Notes: generated by a model not told the origin, from the sequence alone. A stretch of 64,000 nt of DNA from Chlorogloeopsis sp. ULAP01 (GCF_030381805.1 NZ_JAUDRH010000016.1:1-64000); one strand, 5' to 3'; positions 1 through 9,313 are shown, counted from the first letter of the stretch. Program-made: numbers and translations.

Positions 1-91
1 ATGGATGTACCCCACCGCCTACGGCACCTCCCCTTAGTAAGGGGAGGTTGGGAGGGGTTGAATATGAATCACTCAAAAAGTGAAATGGTAT
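1..91. repeat. Dispersed repeat, left copy (inverted partner at 48157-48247)
   Basis: The reverse complement of 48157-48247 matches this stretch at 88 of 91 positions by eye (differences at 22, 82 and 87). It contains the perfect hairpin CCTCCCCTTA-G-TAAGGGGAGG at 27-47. The repeat may continue to the left of the window. Its right end runs into the neighbouring gene and supplies that gene's last seven codons and stop. Confidence 0.9.
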
Positions 92-2639
92 GAGAATTTA
101 AAACCACTTCTCTGACTTTGGTAGCAGAATCTTGTTGCAATGCTGTGGTTGCGATCGCCTGTGCTTGTGCCATTGTTAATTGGGCGATCGCTTCTTTAAA
201 CGCCCCAATTGCGGGAGGACTCAAACTTACCTCATCTAGTCCCAATCCTAGTAAAATTGGTGCTGCTAGGGGATCTGCGGCAACTTCGCCACACAATCCT
301 ACCCAAATGCCAGCAGTATGGGCAGCTTGCACTGTTTGCTGTATCATTCGCAAAACTGCCGGATGCAAGGCATCAGCTAAAAGAGCCACTTGTGGATTGG
401 TGCGATCTGCTGCCATCACATATTGGCTGAGATCATTAGTGCCAAGACTGAAAAAATCTACTTCTTGAGCTAATTGCTCGGCAACGGCAACCGCCGATGG
501 CACTTCCACCATTATGCCTACTTCCATTTTTTCATCAAAGGGAATACCAGCTTGACGTAGTTCTGCTTGCACCTCAGCCAGCATAGCTTTAGCCGCCTGT
601 ATTTCTGCAACAGTGGCAATCATCGGAAACATGATTTTAACTTGATGTCCCGCACTAGCTCTTAAAATTGCTCGTAATTGAGTTTGCAAAATTTGGGGAC
701 GATCCAAACAAAAACGAATGCCGCGCCAGCCCAAAAAAGGATTAGTTTCCGGTTGCATTTTTAAATAGGGCAGTGGTTTATCTCCACCAACATCAAGAGT
801 GCGAATGATTAAAGGATGCGTACCTAGAAGTTGAGCGATCGCCTGATAAACTGTCAGTTGCTCTTCTTCAGAAGGAGCGCTTGTACGGTGAAGATAGAGA
901 AATTCAGTACGTAGCAATCCTACACCTTCGGCACCCATACTAAGAGCTTGTTGTGTATCTTCTATACTGCCAATATTTGCAAGTACACTCATCTGGTGGC
1001 GATCGCGCGTTAAGCAAGGCTGGTGTGCAGTAGCTAGTGCTTTTTGTCGGGCAGTTTGCTGGGTATGCCGTTTTACCTCAAGTGCTGCCAAAGTATCTGC
1101 TTCTGGTTCTATCCATACGTTACCAGTCTCACCATCAACACTCAGCAGCGTCCCATCTGCAACCTGCAATATCTCTGATGGTAAACCAACAACGGCGGGA
1201 ATACCTAACGAACGTGCCAAAATAGCGCTATGGGCAGTGGCACTACCAGCAGTAATACAAATGCCCAAAACTTTTGTCGGATCTAGACTCGCTGTGTCGG
1301 AGGGAGTGAGATCGCAAGCAACTAAAATCGCTGGTTGGGATAAATCGACAGTAGTGATGGGAGTACCCGATAAGATTCGCAAAATTCTTTGTCCCACGTC
1401 TACCACATCTGCTACTCGCTCTTGCAAATATGGATCTTCAAGTTGGTGATAGTTACTCGCCACCTCCTCTATCACCGCACTCCATGCAGCTTCTGCATTT
1501 AGGTGCAGTGCAAAAATCCTCTCCTGCACAGTCTCCAGCAGTATGGGATCTTCAAGAAATAGCAAATGAGCGTCAAAAATAGAAGCTTCCGCGTCACCAA
1601 TTTGAATTGAAGAGTGTGTCAGTAACGCCTGAATTTCCTGTCGTGCAATTCGCAGCGCTGATTGTAGTCTTTGCCACTCAGTTTCCGGATTTTCTACGTG
1701 ATATTCATGAACGTGAATAGGTGCAGCGTGATGCCAAACAACAGTTGTTTTTTTAAATTGAAAGCTGGGTGCGATCGCCACTCCAGGCGAAGCGGGAATT
1801 CCTTTTAAGGAGGAAGGAGGGAGAGGGGGAGAGGGAGAAATCGGATGAGATTCTGAGCTAATGTCATCTTCACCAAAATGACTTTCTACCAATGCTTGTA
1901 GTGCAGCTAGAGCCTCATCTGCATCAGTACCTGTTGCAGTAATAACAATTTCGTGTCCTTGACGCGCCCCTAGCATTGTCACTTGGTTAATACTGTCAGC
2001 ACGTACAAAACCACTACTTTTAGTTAGATTACATACCTGAATTAGTGATTGAAATCGAGTGGCACACGCTACAAACTTAGCTGCTGGGCGAGCGTGCAAT
2101 CCTAACCGATTGTGAACACTCAGGTGAATTTCTCTAGTTATTTGTTCTGCCGTGGGAGAAGCATCCTCAGGTGCGCCGATGTCATGAGTTAGTTGTTCTT
2201 CAGTAATGATTGATGACGGATGATTAATAGCAGCGCCTAGTTGAGTTGCTTTTGGTACTAATGCTGCTTGGGCTTCTGCAAGAACTCGCTGCATGTCACT
2301 GCCAGATGCTGCTGCAACTGCTGCTGCGATCGCACCTTCTACCAGAGGTGCTGCACACAAGTGGACTTTTGTTTGTTGTTCTGGTGGGAAAAACTCTAGT
2401 GCCATTTCTGCACTCATTAAAGCACTACCCAGATCCATCAACACGAGAACGCCATCTTCACTGTAAACAGAGGCGATCGCTTCATAAACTTGTATAGCAT
2501 CTGTACCGAGCGGGTTCTGTGGATCGTCAACTCCAGCAGCAACAGCCAAGGAAACTTTACCCTGAACCATCTGCACTACCAGTTCCCGCACTCCTTCAGC
2601 TAAACCTTTGCTGTGAGAAACAATGACAATTCCAACCAC
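69..2639 (-). CDS. dhaM: PEP-dependent phosphotransferase, DhaM type (EIIA-man / HPr / Enzyme I fusion)
   Basis: This 856-residue protein fuses three phosphotransferase modules. Residues 1 to about 130 are a mannose-type EIIA domain with the phospho-histidine in VSHSKGLAEG (His9). About 170-260 is an HPr domain with LGLHARPAAKF. About 285 onward is a complete Enzyme I with the histidine in TAHSAILAR, the PEP-barrel motif LGTNDLSQY and the cysteine motif GLCGEVA. The family passes phosphate from PEP to the DhaK/DhaL dihydroxyacetone kinase. E. coli DhaM carries only a shortened Enzyme I (from memory), so this copy looks self-sufficient. No dhaK or dhaL is visible here; they would lie left of the window or elsewhere. 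The HPr-EI linker is Pro/Ser-rich and is encoded by a purine-rich low-complexity stretch (1800-1845). The last seven residues and the stop lie inside the dispersed repeat at 1-91. Confidence 0.9.
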   Translation of the reverse strand: MVGIVIVSHSKGLAEGVRELVVQMVQGKVSLAVAAGVDDPQNPLGTDAIQVYEAIASVYSEDGVLVLMDLGSALMSAEMALEFFPPEQQTKVHLCAAPLVEGAIAAAVAAASGSDMQRVLAEAQAALVPKATQLGAAINHPSSIITEEQLTHDIGAPEDASPTAEQITREIHLSVHNRLGLHARPAAKFVACATRFQSLIQVCNLTKSSGFVRADSINQVTMLGARQGHEIVITATGTDADEALAALQALVESHFGEDDISSESHPISPSPPLPPSSLKGIPASPGVAIAPSFQFKKTTVVWHHAAPIHVHEYHVENPETEWQRLQSALRIARQEIQALLTHSSIQIGDAEASIFDAHLLFLEDPILLETVQERIFALHLNAEAAWSAVIEEVASNYHQLEDPYLQERVADVVDVGQRILRILSGTPITTVDLSQPAILVACDLTPSDTASLDPTKVLGICITAGSATAHSAILARSLGIPAVVGLPSEILQVADGTLLSVDGETGNVWIEPEADTLAALEVKRHTQQTARQKALATAHQPCLTRDRHQMSVLANIGSIEDTQQALSMGAEGVGLLRTEFLYLHRTSAPSEEEQLTVYQAIAQLLGTHPLIIRTLDVGGDKPLPYLKMQPETNPFLGWRGIRFCLDRPQILQTQLRAILRASAGHQVKIMFPMIATVAEIQAAKAMLAEVQAELRQAGIPFDEKMEVGIMVEVPSAVAVAEQLAQEVDFFSLGTNDLSQYVMAADRTNPQVALLADALHPAVLRMIQQTVQAAHTAGIWVGLCGEVAADPLAAPILLGLGLDEVSLSPPAIGAFKEAIAQLTMAQAQAIATTALQQDSATKVREVVLNSHTISLFE

Positions 2640-2975
2640 GGCAATACCATCAAATTGATTAAAAAGCCTTTGCTTGCCTGCTACCCTTTATTACTTCCAT
2701 TTTGCAACCTCAAACCCTGTGTTTATCAAAATTGCAATTTAAAAGAAAGCAAATACTCGGCTTTTTTGGCTGGCAAGACGACTTGATTTCCAATTCCCAG
2801 TTCTCTTTGAATGGACTTGTAGTGTCCATTGGTAATCTCCATTTTTGGCAGAAAACATTAAGATGTCTGCAATCGTACAACTTTATCATCACCTTGCGTC
2901 ACTTATCCGGGATCTCTTTATTTTTTTTGTAGTGTCAAGAATTTAACTTTCGATGAGCGATCGCTGTACCATTTT
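2640..2975. other. Intergenic region between dhaM and the radical SAM pseudogene
   Basis: This AT-rich stretch must hold the dhaM promoter on the minus strand. I see no convincing gene. The missing 5' part of the radical SAM gene would be expected here, but I could not recognise any of its sequence, so it appears deleted or replaced. Confidence 0.5.
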
Positions 2976-3965
2976 ATGGTAGTAATTATTACTTTTTACT
3001 ATCAACAATACTTAGCAAGCATCTATTTCAGTATAGTTTCACGGGGTTGTCCGCATACCTGCGATTTTTGCTACAAAAAAGCGTTTTTTAAAGATGGTAA
3101 ATCTTTTTACACGCAAGCAGTAGATGATGCTCTTGCGGAAATTGAGCGATTACCTGGGAAGCATCTCTATTTTTTAGACGATCATTTATTTGGCAATGCA
3201 GAATTTGCCGCAAACTTATTTGATGGAATGAAAGGAATGGGGCGCGTGTGGCAAGCAGCAGAAACCGTGCAATCTATCTTGCAACCAGGATTGTTAGAGA
3301 AAGCAGTTGCTTGCGGTTTGCGAAGTATGTTTGTAGGATTTGAAACACTCAACCCAAATAATCTTAGGGAACAGCACAAGTATCAAAATTTGAATCGTGA
3401 CTACAATGCTGCCATTCGCCGCCTACACTATATGGGAGTAATGATTAATGGTAGTTTTGTGTTTGGTATGGATGATGACGATAAAACCATTTTTGAGCGA
3501 ACAGTAGAATGGGCGGTAAGCCAAGGTATTGAAACAGCTACATTTCATATTCTCACACCCTATCCCGGTACGGCGCTTTACACCCGCATGGTACAGCAAA
3601 ACCGTATGACTGAGAATAACTGGGATTTATACGATACCCGTCATGTAGTTTACAAACCAGCAAAAATGACACCAGAGATTTTAGAATCTGGATATTGGCG
3701 TGCCTATCAAGACTTTTATCGTTGGAGTAATATTTTCCGGGGCGCTTGGGTGAAAGAGACTTAGGGCGACAAGATGAGACACTTAGTTTATTCTGGTGCC
3801 TGGAAGAAGCTAGAACCAGTTTGGGATATGATTATTCGTGCCAAACAGGTAAATACAATGTTACCAGTCTTGGAAGGCGTTCTCAACAGTTTTAGTAATT
3901 CTGCCAAAAAAACAGATAATTTATTCAACTCGGTAAGGGCAATCAAAGAATCTCTTTCAATTTAA
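2976..3965 (+). pseudogene. Radical SAM protein, 5'-truncated and interrupted by an in-frame stop
   Basis: The first open part (2976-3764) carries the radical SAM cluster motif CPHTCDFC (CxxxCxxC) only about 30 residues from its start, followed by typical barrel sequence (LYFLDDHLFG, FVGFETL, TPYPGTALY). A TAG at 3762-3764 stops it. The same frame then continues (GDKMRHLVYSGAWKKLEP) to 3965, reading like the family's normal C-terminal tail. Relatives in cyanobacteria usually have an N-terminal cobalamin-binding-type region of 150 residues or more before the cluster motif, and that is absent here. The few residues before the motif (YYQQYLASIYF) look like random sequence. I read this as a decayed gene with one nonsense codon and a lost 5' end. 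The first part alone might still make a truncated protein. Confidence 0.75.
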
Positions 3966-4057
3966 CAATCAGCACACACTGGATCGATAAAAGTAAGATA
4001 GTCAACTTATGTGTTTACAGCTATTTTGCTTTTAAAATTTAATCTTATATTTTCTGA

Positions 4058-4840
4058 TTAGAGAGTAATGTAATGATTAACTATATTTTTACGAATCGGT
4101 ATTAGAGATAGACTAGTGGGTTCAGATTTATTGCCGTATGTACTTCTCTTAAGCTTCCACAGAGACAATCCACTATAGGATATGACATTACCTTCAGAGT
4201 CACCGAACATATCTGTTGCTATAGCTATCTCTCCTTCTGAAGGTAATTCACCTACAGACAGCTTTGCAAGAAACTGGTCATTAACATATAAAAGTCCTAT
4301 ATCTTCATAAACAATAAGACGAATCTTATTTGCCTGACTACTATCTTGGCGGAAATCTTGAACTTCACCCGATTGAATTTTTTTAAATTGGGGTTTCTCT
4401 CGTTGAGGAATTATTGTGACGACTGTAAGAGTCCACTTTACTTTATTGTCAAGATTGTAATTAAAAGCAAGACGGTATTGAGAGGAGTCATAGTCTCTAA
4501 AGATAAAGCCATAGTCCCAATATGTGTGACTTGGATTAGGAAACGTGACTTCAACAATAAAATTTTTGACTTGACCAAGGTTTGTTATACTTAACTTCCC
4601 ATTTTCCTTAGTAAAAAGCTGACCAAATAGAGGTGTTTTTACAGAACTCCCCAGATCTTTAAGAATATCGGCAACAAAACTCCTCTCTTCCTGAGATAGC
4701 TGTTCCTCTGAATAATATGTAATAGGAAAGAAAGGAAGTCTTACTTTGTCTGATGCAATTATTGTTCCAACAGCCCCTATGATTGCTCCGAGGACTGTTG
4801 CCAAAAAACCTATTTGTGCTACCTTAATTTGATCAGACAT
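4058..4840 (-). CDS. Hypothetical membrane-anchored protein
   Basis: This 260-residue protein is not recognised. Residues 8-28 form a hydrophobic, glycine/alanine-rich membrane anchor (IGFLATVLGAIIGAVGTIIA). The rest is soluble and looks rich in beta strands: FIVEVTFPNPSHTYWDYGFIFRD, then LAFNYN, LIVYEDIGLLYVN and LSVGELPSEGEIAIA. The pattern of alternating strands with a 'DYGFIFRD' and 'LYVNDQFLAKL' layout is like the concanavalin/LamG-type jelly rolls found in DUF1080-like domains, but that is inference. It stands alone, with 92 bp to the radical SAM pseudogene stop and a long empty region upstream. Confidence 0.6.
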   Translation of the reverse strand: MSDQIKVAQIGFLATVLGAIIGAVGTIIASDKVRLPFFPITYYSEEQLSQEERSFVADILKDLGSSVKTPLFGQLFTKENGKLSITNLGQVKNFIVEVTFPNPSHTYWDYGFIFRDYDSSQYRLAFNYNLDNKVKWTLTVVTIIPQREKPQFKKIQSGEVQDFRQDSSQANKIRLIVYEDIGLLYVNDQFLAKLSVGELPSEGEIAIATDMFGDSEGNVISYSGLSLWKLKRSTYGNKSEPTSLSLIPIRKNIVNHYITL

Positions 4841-5430
4841 CGGGATTTGATAAGATTCCGGATATTATTAGCAAGTCTAAATATGCCTAGTAGAGATTTA
4901 TTGTGTATTTTAGTCGTTTAGTTTCAAAATTTTAGAAAATATACAAAATTGTACAAAATACAGTGATCGCCTTCTGAGACTGCGGCAAAAGCAATGCTCC
5001 AAAACAGACATCCAAAAGCGATGCCTAACAAGTAAGTCCCGTTCTGTCTACGTACTGAAAACCAATACATACTAATTACTTCTACTTTTTAGCAAACTGC
5101 TCTTAGTATGCCCACTCAAGAACTGAAAGTATAAAGTTTTATCATACAGATCAAGGTCGCTGTTTGGAACACTGCTATCATTGCGACGACTACCGCGAAG
5201 GTAATAGCCTCGAATTCGATACTGGAAACCCTGCTTAAAAACACCTATCACACCTTGCAGAATTCAATCAACGGTCGCCGATTTATTAGTTTAACCACAG
5301 TAATTGTACTTATGTGGATATTTGAACTAACAAACTACCTTCCGAGTTTAACGATTACATTGATTGTGCATAATATCTAAGACGTTAATAGTGCCAATGA
5401 GCAATGTCAAGAATTCGAGGAGATTTAGCT
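4841..5430. other. 590-bp region without a supported gene
   Basis: No frame gives a convincing protein. A short open stretch near 5150-5380 reads without recognisable motifs. The region should contain the promoters of both flanking genes. I see no RNA gene. Confidence 0.4.
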
Positions 5431-6246
5431 GTGCCAGTAATTCAAGTTTATGGAATTGATTTGTTTTACACAATTCAAGGTGACAGTGTAAACGAGGTAT
5501 TACTGTTGATCGCAGGGTTTAACAGTGATAGTTCGACATGGGCAGCAATGATGCCGTCACTAGTTAAACAGTATCGAGTACTTCGCTTTGATAATCGGGG
5601 AGTTGGGGAAAGTTCTGCACCAGATAGCCCCTACAGTATTAAACAAATGGCTGCTGATGCGGCAGCACTGTTGGATTACTTGAGCATTTCCAAGGTGCAT
5701 ATAGCCGGGCATTCGATGGGCGGACAAATTGCCCAAGAACTAGCTTTAGCACATCCAGAAAAAATTCAAACTTTGATACTCCTTTCATCTTGGACAAAAA
5801 CAGATGAAAAGTTTTATTCGCTAATCGAGTTATTTGGCGAATTGACACATAAATTAGAGGGAATACTTTATCAAAAGGTTTTATTACCCTGGTTGTTTAC
5901 CGATGCGTTTTACTCAACTCCAGGGGCGATGGAAACACTCATCAACATGATTGAGAATCAACCGTTTCCGCCCACACCTGGTGGGTTATATCATCAATGC
6001 CGAGCAATTCTTGATGGAGATACGAGCGATCACCTCAAAGACATTCACTGCCCCACACTCGTTGTAGTTGGCAAGCAAGATATTATGACTCCCATCAAAT
6101 TTTCTGAGCAATTAACTCAAGCCATTCCCAATGCTGAATTAGTCATCCTTGAGCGCGGCGGCCATGCCTTTGTGTTAGAGTCAGCAGATGCAGTGGTCAA
6201 AGTAATGCTCGATTTCTTGGCAAAACATGGGCAATCTTATGCATGA
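5431..6246 (+). CDS. Alpha/beta hydrolase
   Basis: This alpha/beta-hydrolase fold enzyme has the nucleophile elbow GHSMGGQ, the oxyanion-region motif GFNSDSSTW, RFDNRGVGESS after strand 4, a candidate acid in VVGKQDIMTP and the catalytic histidine in RGGHAFV. The layout resembles small esterases, lactonases and MhpC/BioH-like hydrolases; the substrate cannot be told. I place the start at GTG 5431 because GAGGAG at 5417-5422 lies 8 bp upstream of it. An in-frame ATG at 5404 is possible but has no such site. The last 10 bp overlap the end of the convergent DnaJ-pentapeptide gene. Confidence 0.85.
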   Translation: MPVIQVYGIDLFYTIQGDSVNEVLLLIAGFNSDSSTWAAMMPSLVKQYRVLRFDNRGVGESSAPDSPYSIKQMAADAAALLDYLSISKVHIAGHSMGGQIAQELALAHPEKIQTLILLSSWTKTDEKFYSLIELFGELTHKLEGILYQKVLLPWLFTDAFYSTPGAMETLINMIENQPFPPTPGGLYHQCRAILDGDTSDHLKDIHCPTLVVVGKQDIMTPIKFSEQLTQAIPNAELVILERGGHAFVLESADAVVKVMLDFLAKHGQSYA

Positions 6247-6923
6247 ATTGTACCATCAGGCATGATTGCGCCAGATAAATTAGCACCAATTAATTTTACG
6301 AGTAAGCGATCGCCAGAACGCATCCGCGCTCCTGTCAAGTCAGCGCCCCGCAAGTCAGCACCACTAAAGTCGGCTCCAATCAAGTTGGCATTGCGTAGAT
6401 TGGCTTCTCTCAAGTCTGCTAAAAGTAAGTTGGCTCTAAACATATTGGTGTCAGATAAATTGGCACCTCTAAGAATTACTTTGTGCATAAAAGTATCGCT
6501 AAGATTCGCACCACTCAAATTGGCATAACTCATGTTTCTGCCAGATAAGTCTCTGTTACTTAAATTAGCTCGGCTAAAATCCTGCCCGCTCAAGTCTGGA
6601 TTTGGCTTTGGTGGCTCATAGGTTCTAGCTTGTGGTTCATAGGTTTTGGCTTGTGGCTGATAGGTTTTGGCTTGTGGTTTTTTTGGTGGTGGCGGTTGGT
6701 GGTGGGGAGTTTGGTATTTAGGTTTGAGAGAGCGTAATTTTTCACGTGCTTCATTGATTTGTTGTAGCTTGATTTGCGCCTTCTGCTTGAGGCGCTGATT
6801 TTCATGGGGAATGCGATCGGGGTGCCAAATAAAAGCCAAATCTTTGTAAGCCTGGTTCACTTCCTCTAGGGTTGCTCCAGGCTCCAAGTCTAACACCCGA
6901 TAATATTGCTCCAGCTCTCTCAT
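6237..6923 (-). CDS. J-domain protein with C-terminal pentapeptide repeats
   Basis: The N-terminus is a DnaJ (J) domain of about 65 residues (YYRVLDLEPGATLEEVNQAY, then WHPDR with the essential HPD). A proline/lysine/tyrosine linker follows with near-repeats of the kind QAKTYEPQ. From about residue 130 there are roughly 18 pentapeptide repeats of the A(N/D)LSX type (ANLSGANLS, ADLREANLR, ADLRGADLT). The J domain would stimulate an Hsp70 partner, and the repeat helix is probably a binding surface. I choose ATG 6923, which starts directly before the J domain; a TTG at 6944 is the upstream alternative. J-domain/pentapeptide fusions occur in cyanobacteria, but their clients are unknown to me. Confidence 0.85.
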   Translation of the reverse strand: MRELEQYYRVLDLEPGATLEEVNQAYKDLAFIWHPDRIPHENQRLKQKAQIKLQQINEAREKLRSLKPKYQTPHHQPPPPKKPQAKTYQPQAKTYEPQARTYEPPKPNPDLSGQDFSRANLSNRDLSGRNMSYANLSGANLSDTFMHKVILRGANLSDTNMFRANLLLADLREANLRNANLIGADFSGADLRGADLTGARMRSGDRLLVKLIGANLSGAIMPDGTIHA

Positions 6924-7835
6924 AAGACTTTTAAAGATAATCAACTTTAATTATGAGTGATGCGGCTAACTATCAGCTTGATTTTTTGTCAAAGTTTCTG
7001 TTGTTGAATGATTACAACTAAAATTGGATTTTTCCGCAGTATTTGCCACAGTTAAAGAGATACCGTAATACTAATGTCTAAAAATTGTAACAACAGGTTT
7101 AGGCACTTCAGTGGATTATCAATGTTTTGTTACGCTCTTACAAGCAGCTTCATGCCTAATTGACTGTTACTATCCACTAAATAATTTATTTTTCTCAGTA
7201 TAGTTGCTTATGACTAGGAAATAATGTAGTAATCTCTGATACATTTAATTTTTCTCTTGTCTTTTTCGCTAGCAGTGGACATTCTTTTTGTAATTTCATC
7301 CCAAATCTAAATTTTTAGATAAGATAGTATACTTTTTGAAATACTTCTAAAGAAATAGATTCTCCTATTCATCTAACTAAATTTTTATCCAATTACAGGA
7401 GTATAAATTGAGTATTTATGCCCACACTTCTACTATATGAAGTATCTTATTTAATAACCTAAGTTATAATTTAGAACTCAAAATTCTATTCCGCATTCTA
7501 CTTCTGTATTTTGTATTTTGGGTTCTTCTTCAATTCCAATATGAATACTCCTGTTAATCTCACGAGCAGCAATTGCGGAGATTGTGCGAGCAAGCGTTGG
7601 GAATTGAAAATCACTTTCTGATACAAGACAGAGAGTATTTGCTTACTCAACTGCCCCTGGAAGAATCTTTGTACAGCTTTGTGATGTGAAACAATTGAGA
7701 AAGATTGTATGTCTTGATCGCGCGATTACTTTGTTTGAGAAAAGCTTGCCAAGAATTTTATGAGGGAGGTGCGTCTTGCCATAGTCGATATACCGAGATG
7801 CTATTCAAAAGTTTAATCATTAGGCAATTTTTCTG
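6924..7835. other. 912-bp region without a supported gene
   Basis: AT-rich DNA without a sustained reading frame. Short open segments around 7540-7830 (both strands) read protein-like for 20-30 codons and may be remnants, but stops break every frame and I could not name a family. No RNA gene seen. Confidence 0.4.
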
Positions 7836-8327
7836 TCAACGACTGCTTAAACGCTGTCGTAAGGCTCTAACATAAGCTCGAACAGGAATCTGATAAATCT
7901 CAATAAACAGCCAAACAATAATTGCTAAATGCGAGAAAAATGTTAATACAGTCCAGATATATGGAACCCAAGAAAAGGGAGCATCTGGATGTGGTGGGAA
8001 AATATAAGCGACTATCCCAATTAAGGCAGTCGGAAGAAATATAAAAGCAATTGCTGCTAGCACATAACCCCAACCAAATTCCACTCCTTCTAAATGAGCT
8101 TCTGTCCAATGAAAGCCATTCCAACGCCAAACTAAGGGAGGTTGTCTAGAAGGCATTAGTAGTTGCTGTTGCTCTACATTGACAGTAAAAATTTGATGGC
8201 AAAAATCACAGGACATAGCCTCCATCAAAGGCATATGAGTAATTTTACCAACATGGCACACTGGACAAGGATAAACTCCTTGATAGTCGAAAGAAGTAGC
8301 TAAAAGTTTGGATTTGGAGCTAGGCAT
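7836..8327 (-). CDS. Hypothetical zinc-ribbon membrane protein
   Basis: A 163-residue protein. Residues 21-45 hold two CxxC knuckles (CPVC and CDFC), likely a zinc ribbon on the cytoplasmic side. Then comes a tryptophan-rich patch (LVWRWNGFHWTEAHL) and two hydrophobic helices (about 85-110 and 120-145), ending in a basic tail (RAYVRALRQRL). It reads as a complete small membrane protein with an N-terminal metal-binding head, conserved in style with cyanobacterial hypothetical proteins. The function is unknown to me. It stands alone with long empty regions on both sides. Confidence 0.65.
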   Translation of the reverse strand: MPSSKSKLLATSFDYQGVYPCPVCHVGKITHMPLMEAMSCDFCHQIFTVNVEQQQLLMPSRQPPLVWRWNGFHWTEAHLEGVEFGWGYVLAAIAFIFLPTALIGIVAYIFPPHPDAPFSWVPYIWTVLTFFSHLAIIVWLFIEIYQIPVRAYVRALRQRLSSR

Positions 8328-9099
8328 AATACAAATTAGAATGCTTCAAAACGGAGTTACGTCAATAGGGAATTGGTAACGGCTAATTTGTGGTAGTTTG
8401 TCGCCATAGAATACCGTTAAATCAAGTGCAATTGAATACTGAATTTCTAACACAGACGTCGAGACACGCAAGATTTACAGCTAGGTTATTAATTAACTGA
8501 ATTTAATTAAAGCTCACAAGATTTTCAAAACCAATACTTTTAGATATTGGGTAGTGAATTAACCATAACTCATTCCATTTTGGATACTTCGACAAGCTCA
8601 GTACAAGTTTTGGAAAATGGAATTGGAAATCGCCTTGGTGTGTCTGGGTTGAATGAATCCATCTGTGGCATTTTAAATTAGTATCACTGGAAGCAGGCAA
8701 TGTCAGTACTTTGTGAAGGTGGAACATTTTCAGAGAATTCATCGGCAGTGCGCTAGTCGCGTCATCTGTTTAGAATTTCAGAGTATTCTTACTGTTGTAA
8801 CAACTACCATTCCTTAAAGCTATTGACGTGCAACTGGTGTGGCAGATGACAGAAAGTTCGGATAAATCCTCTTGCACGCGATCGCCTTTGGCAAGCAACT
8901 AGTCTCTATCGCCAGATTTGTGTTGTCGGCAAGCTAGCTTGAAAATAGGGGCTAGAGATTAGAGGCTAGAGAAAAGAGATTTTCATTCCTTAGTTGTGGA
9001 CTTTTGCCCATGGAGGCTAGCTTGATTTTCTAAATTGTACTTAACAAGCAATTCAAAATTGTCATACCTCATACTTCATACCTTTTTTAGTTCAGGGTC
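8328..9099. other. Intergenic region with short dispersed repeats
   Basis: No supported gene. It contains a CTTCGACAAGCTCAGTACAAG-type sequence (about 8588-8608), which recurs in many cyanobacterial genomes, and a heptamer-like GGGGCTAGAGATTAGAGGCTAGAG tract split around 8948-8971. A 79-codon open frame on the minus strand (8503-8742) covers these repeats and shows no protein features. Confidence 0.45.
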
Positions 9100-9128
9100 T
9101 TGACGCAGGTCTAGGCGTCTGCTATCGT
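9100..9128 (+). promoter_or_regulatory. Candidate promoter of the aroF leader
   Basis: TTGACG at 9100-9105 and TATCGT at 9123-9128 are separated by 17 bp, a good -35 and a fair -10 for the housekeeping sigma factor. Transcription from about 9135 would give a leader of roughly 345 nt that carries both leader peptides and both terminators before aroF. Confidence 0.5.
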
Positions 9129-9174
9129 CTTTGGGTATAGGTGTAATTTTAGTTTTAAAAAAAGTTTCTCGCAG

Positions 9175-9231
9175 ATGTTCACACACAATTCTTACTTTTA
9201 TTACTGGTTTAGGGTGGTTCACCGGGAGTGA
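9175..9231 (+). CDS. Aromatic-rich leader peptide 1 of aroF
   Basis: An 18-codon frame encodes MFTHNSYFYYWFRVVHRE and ends in TGA. Seven of 18 residues are aromatic and six are consecutive (YFYYWF, codons at 9193-9210), covering Tyr, Phe and Trp, the end products of the pathway that starts with the DAHP synthase downstream. The last codons (9216-9226) are one arm of a perfect 11-bp stem. An intrinsic terminator follows 32 bp after the stop. No strong ribosome-binding site is visible in front of ATG 9175, which is the weak point of this call. The layout is that of a ribosome-mediated attenuation leader. Confidence 0.7.
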   Translation: MFTHNSYFYYWFRVVHRE

Positions 9232-9265
9232 ATCGAGTTTCCTGATGGAAACTACCCGGTGAACC
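9216..9265 (+). promoter_or_regulatory. Attenuator 1, candidate alternative (antiterminator) hairpin
   Basis: GGTTCACCGGG (9216-9226) pairs perfectly with CCCGGTGAACC (9255-9265), and AGTTTCC (9236-9242) pairs with GGAAACT (9247-9253) inside it. The left arm lies in the last codons of leader peptide 1, just past the aromatic run. A ribosome stalled on that run would leave the arm free, while one that reached the stop would cover it. The right arm shares only two bases (9264-9265) with the terminator, so exclusion may also use GTTCAC (9217-9222) pairing with GTGAAC (9271-9276). Confidence 0.65.
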
Positions 9266-9295
9266 GCAGAGTGAACTCTGCGGTTTTTGTTTTTT
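9264..9295 (+). terminator. Intrinsic terminator 1 in the aroF leader
   Basis: CCGCAGAG-TGAA-CTCTGCGG is a perfect 8-bp stem with a four-base loop (9264-9283), followed by TTTTTGTTTTTT. It lies upstream of the second leader peptide and of aroF on the same strand, with no gene between it and the promoter other than leader peptide 1. Confidence 0.85.
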
Positions 9296-9313
9296 AAGGA
9301 GAATCTCGTCGTC

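Noticed and set aside
5100..5390. Possible remnant gene upstream of the hydrolase
   Set aside because: Two frames stay open for 50-80 codons, but neither gives a recognisable or consistent protein.
8503..8742. 79-codon minus-strand frame
   Set aside because: Runs across dispersed repeats and shows no motif or start signal.
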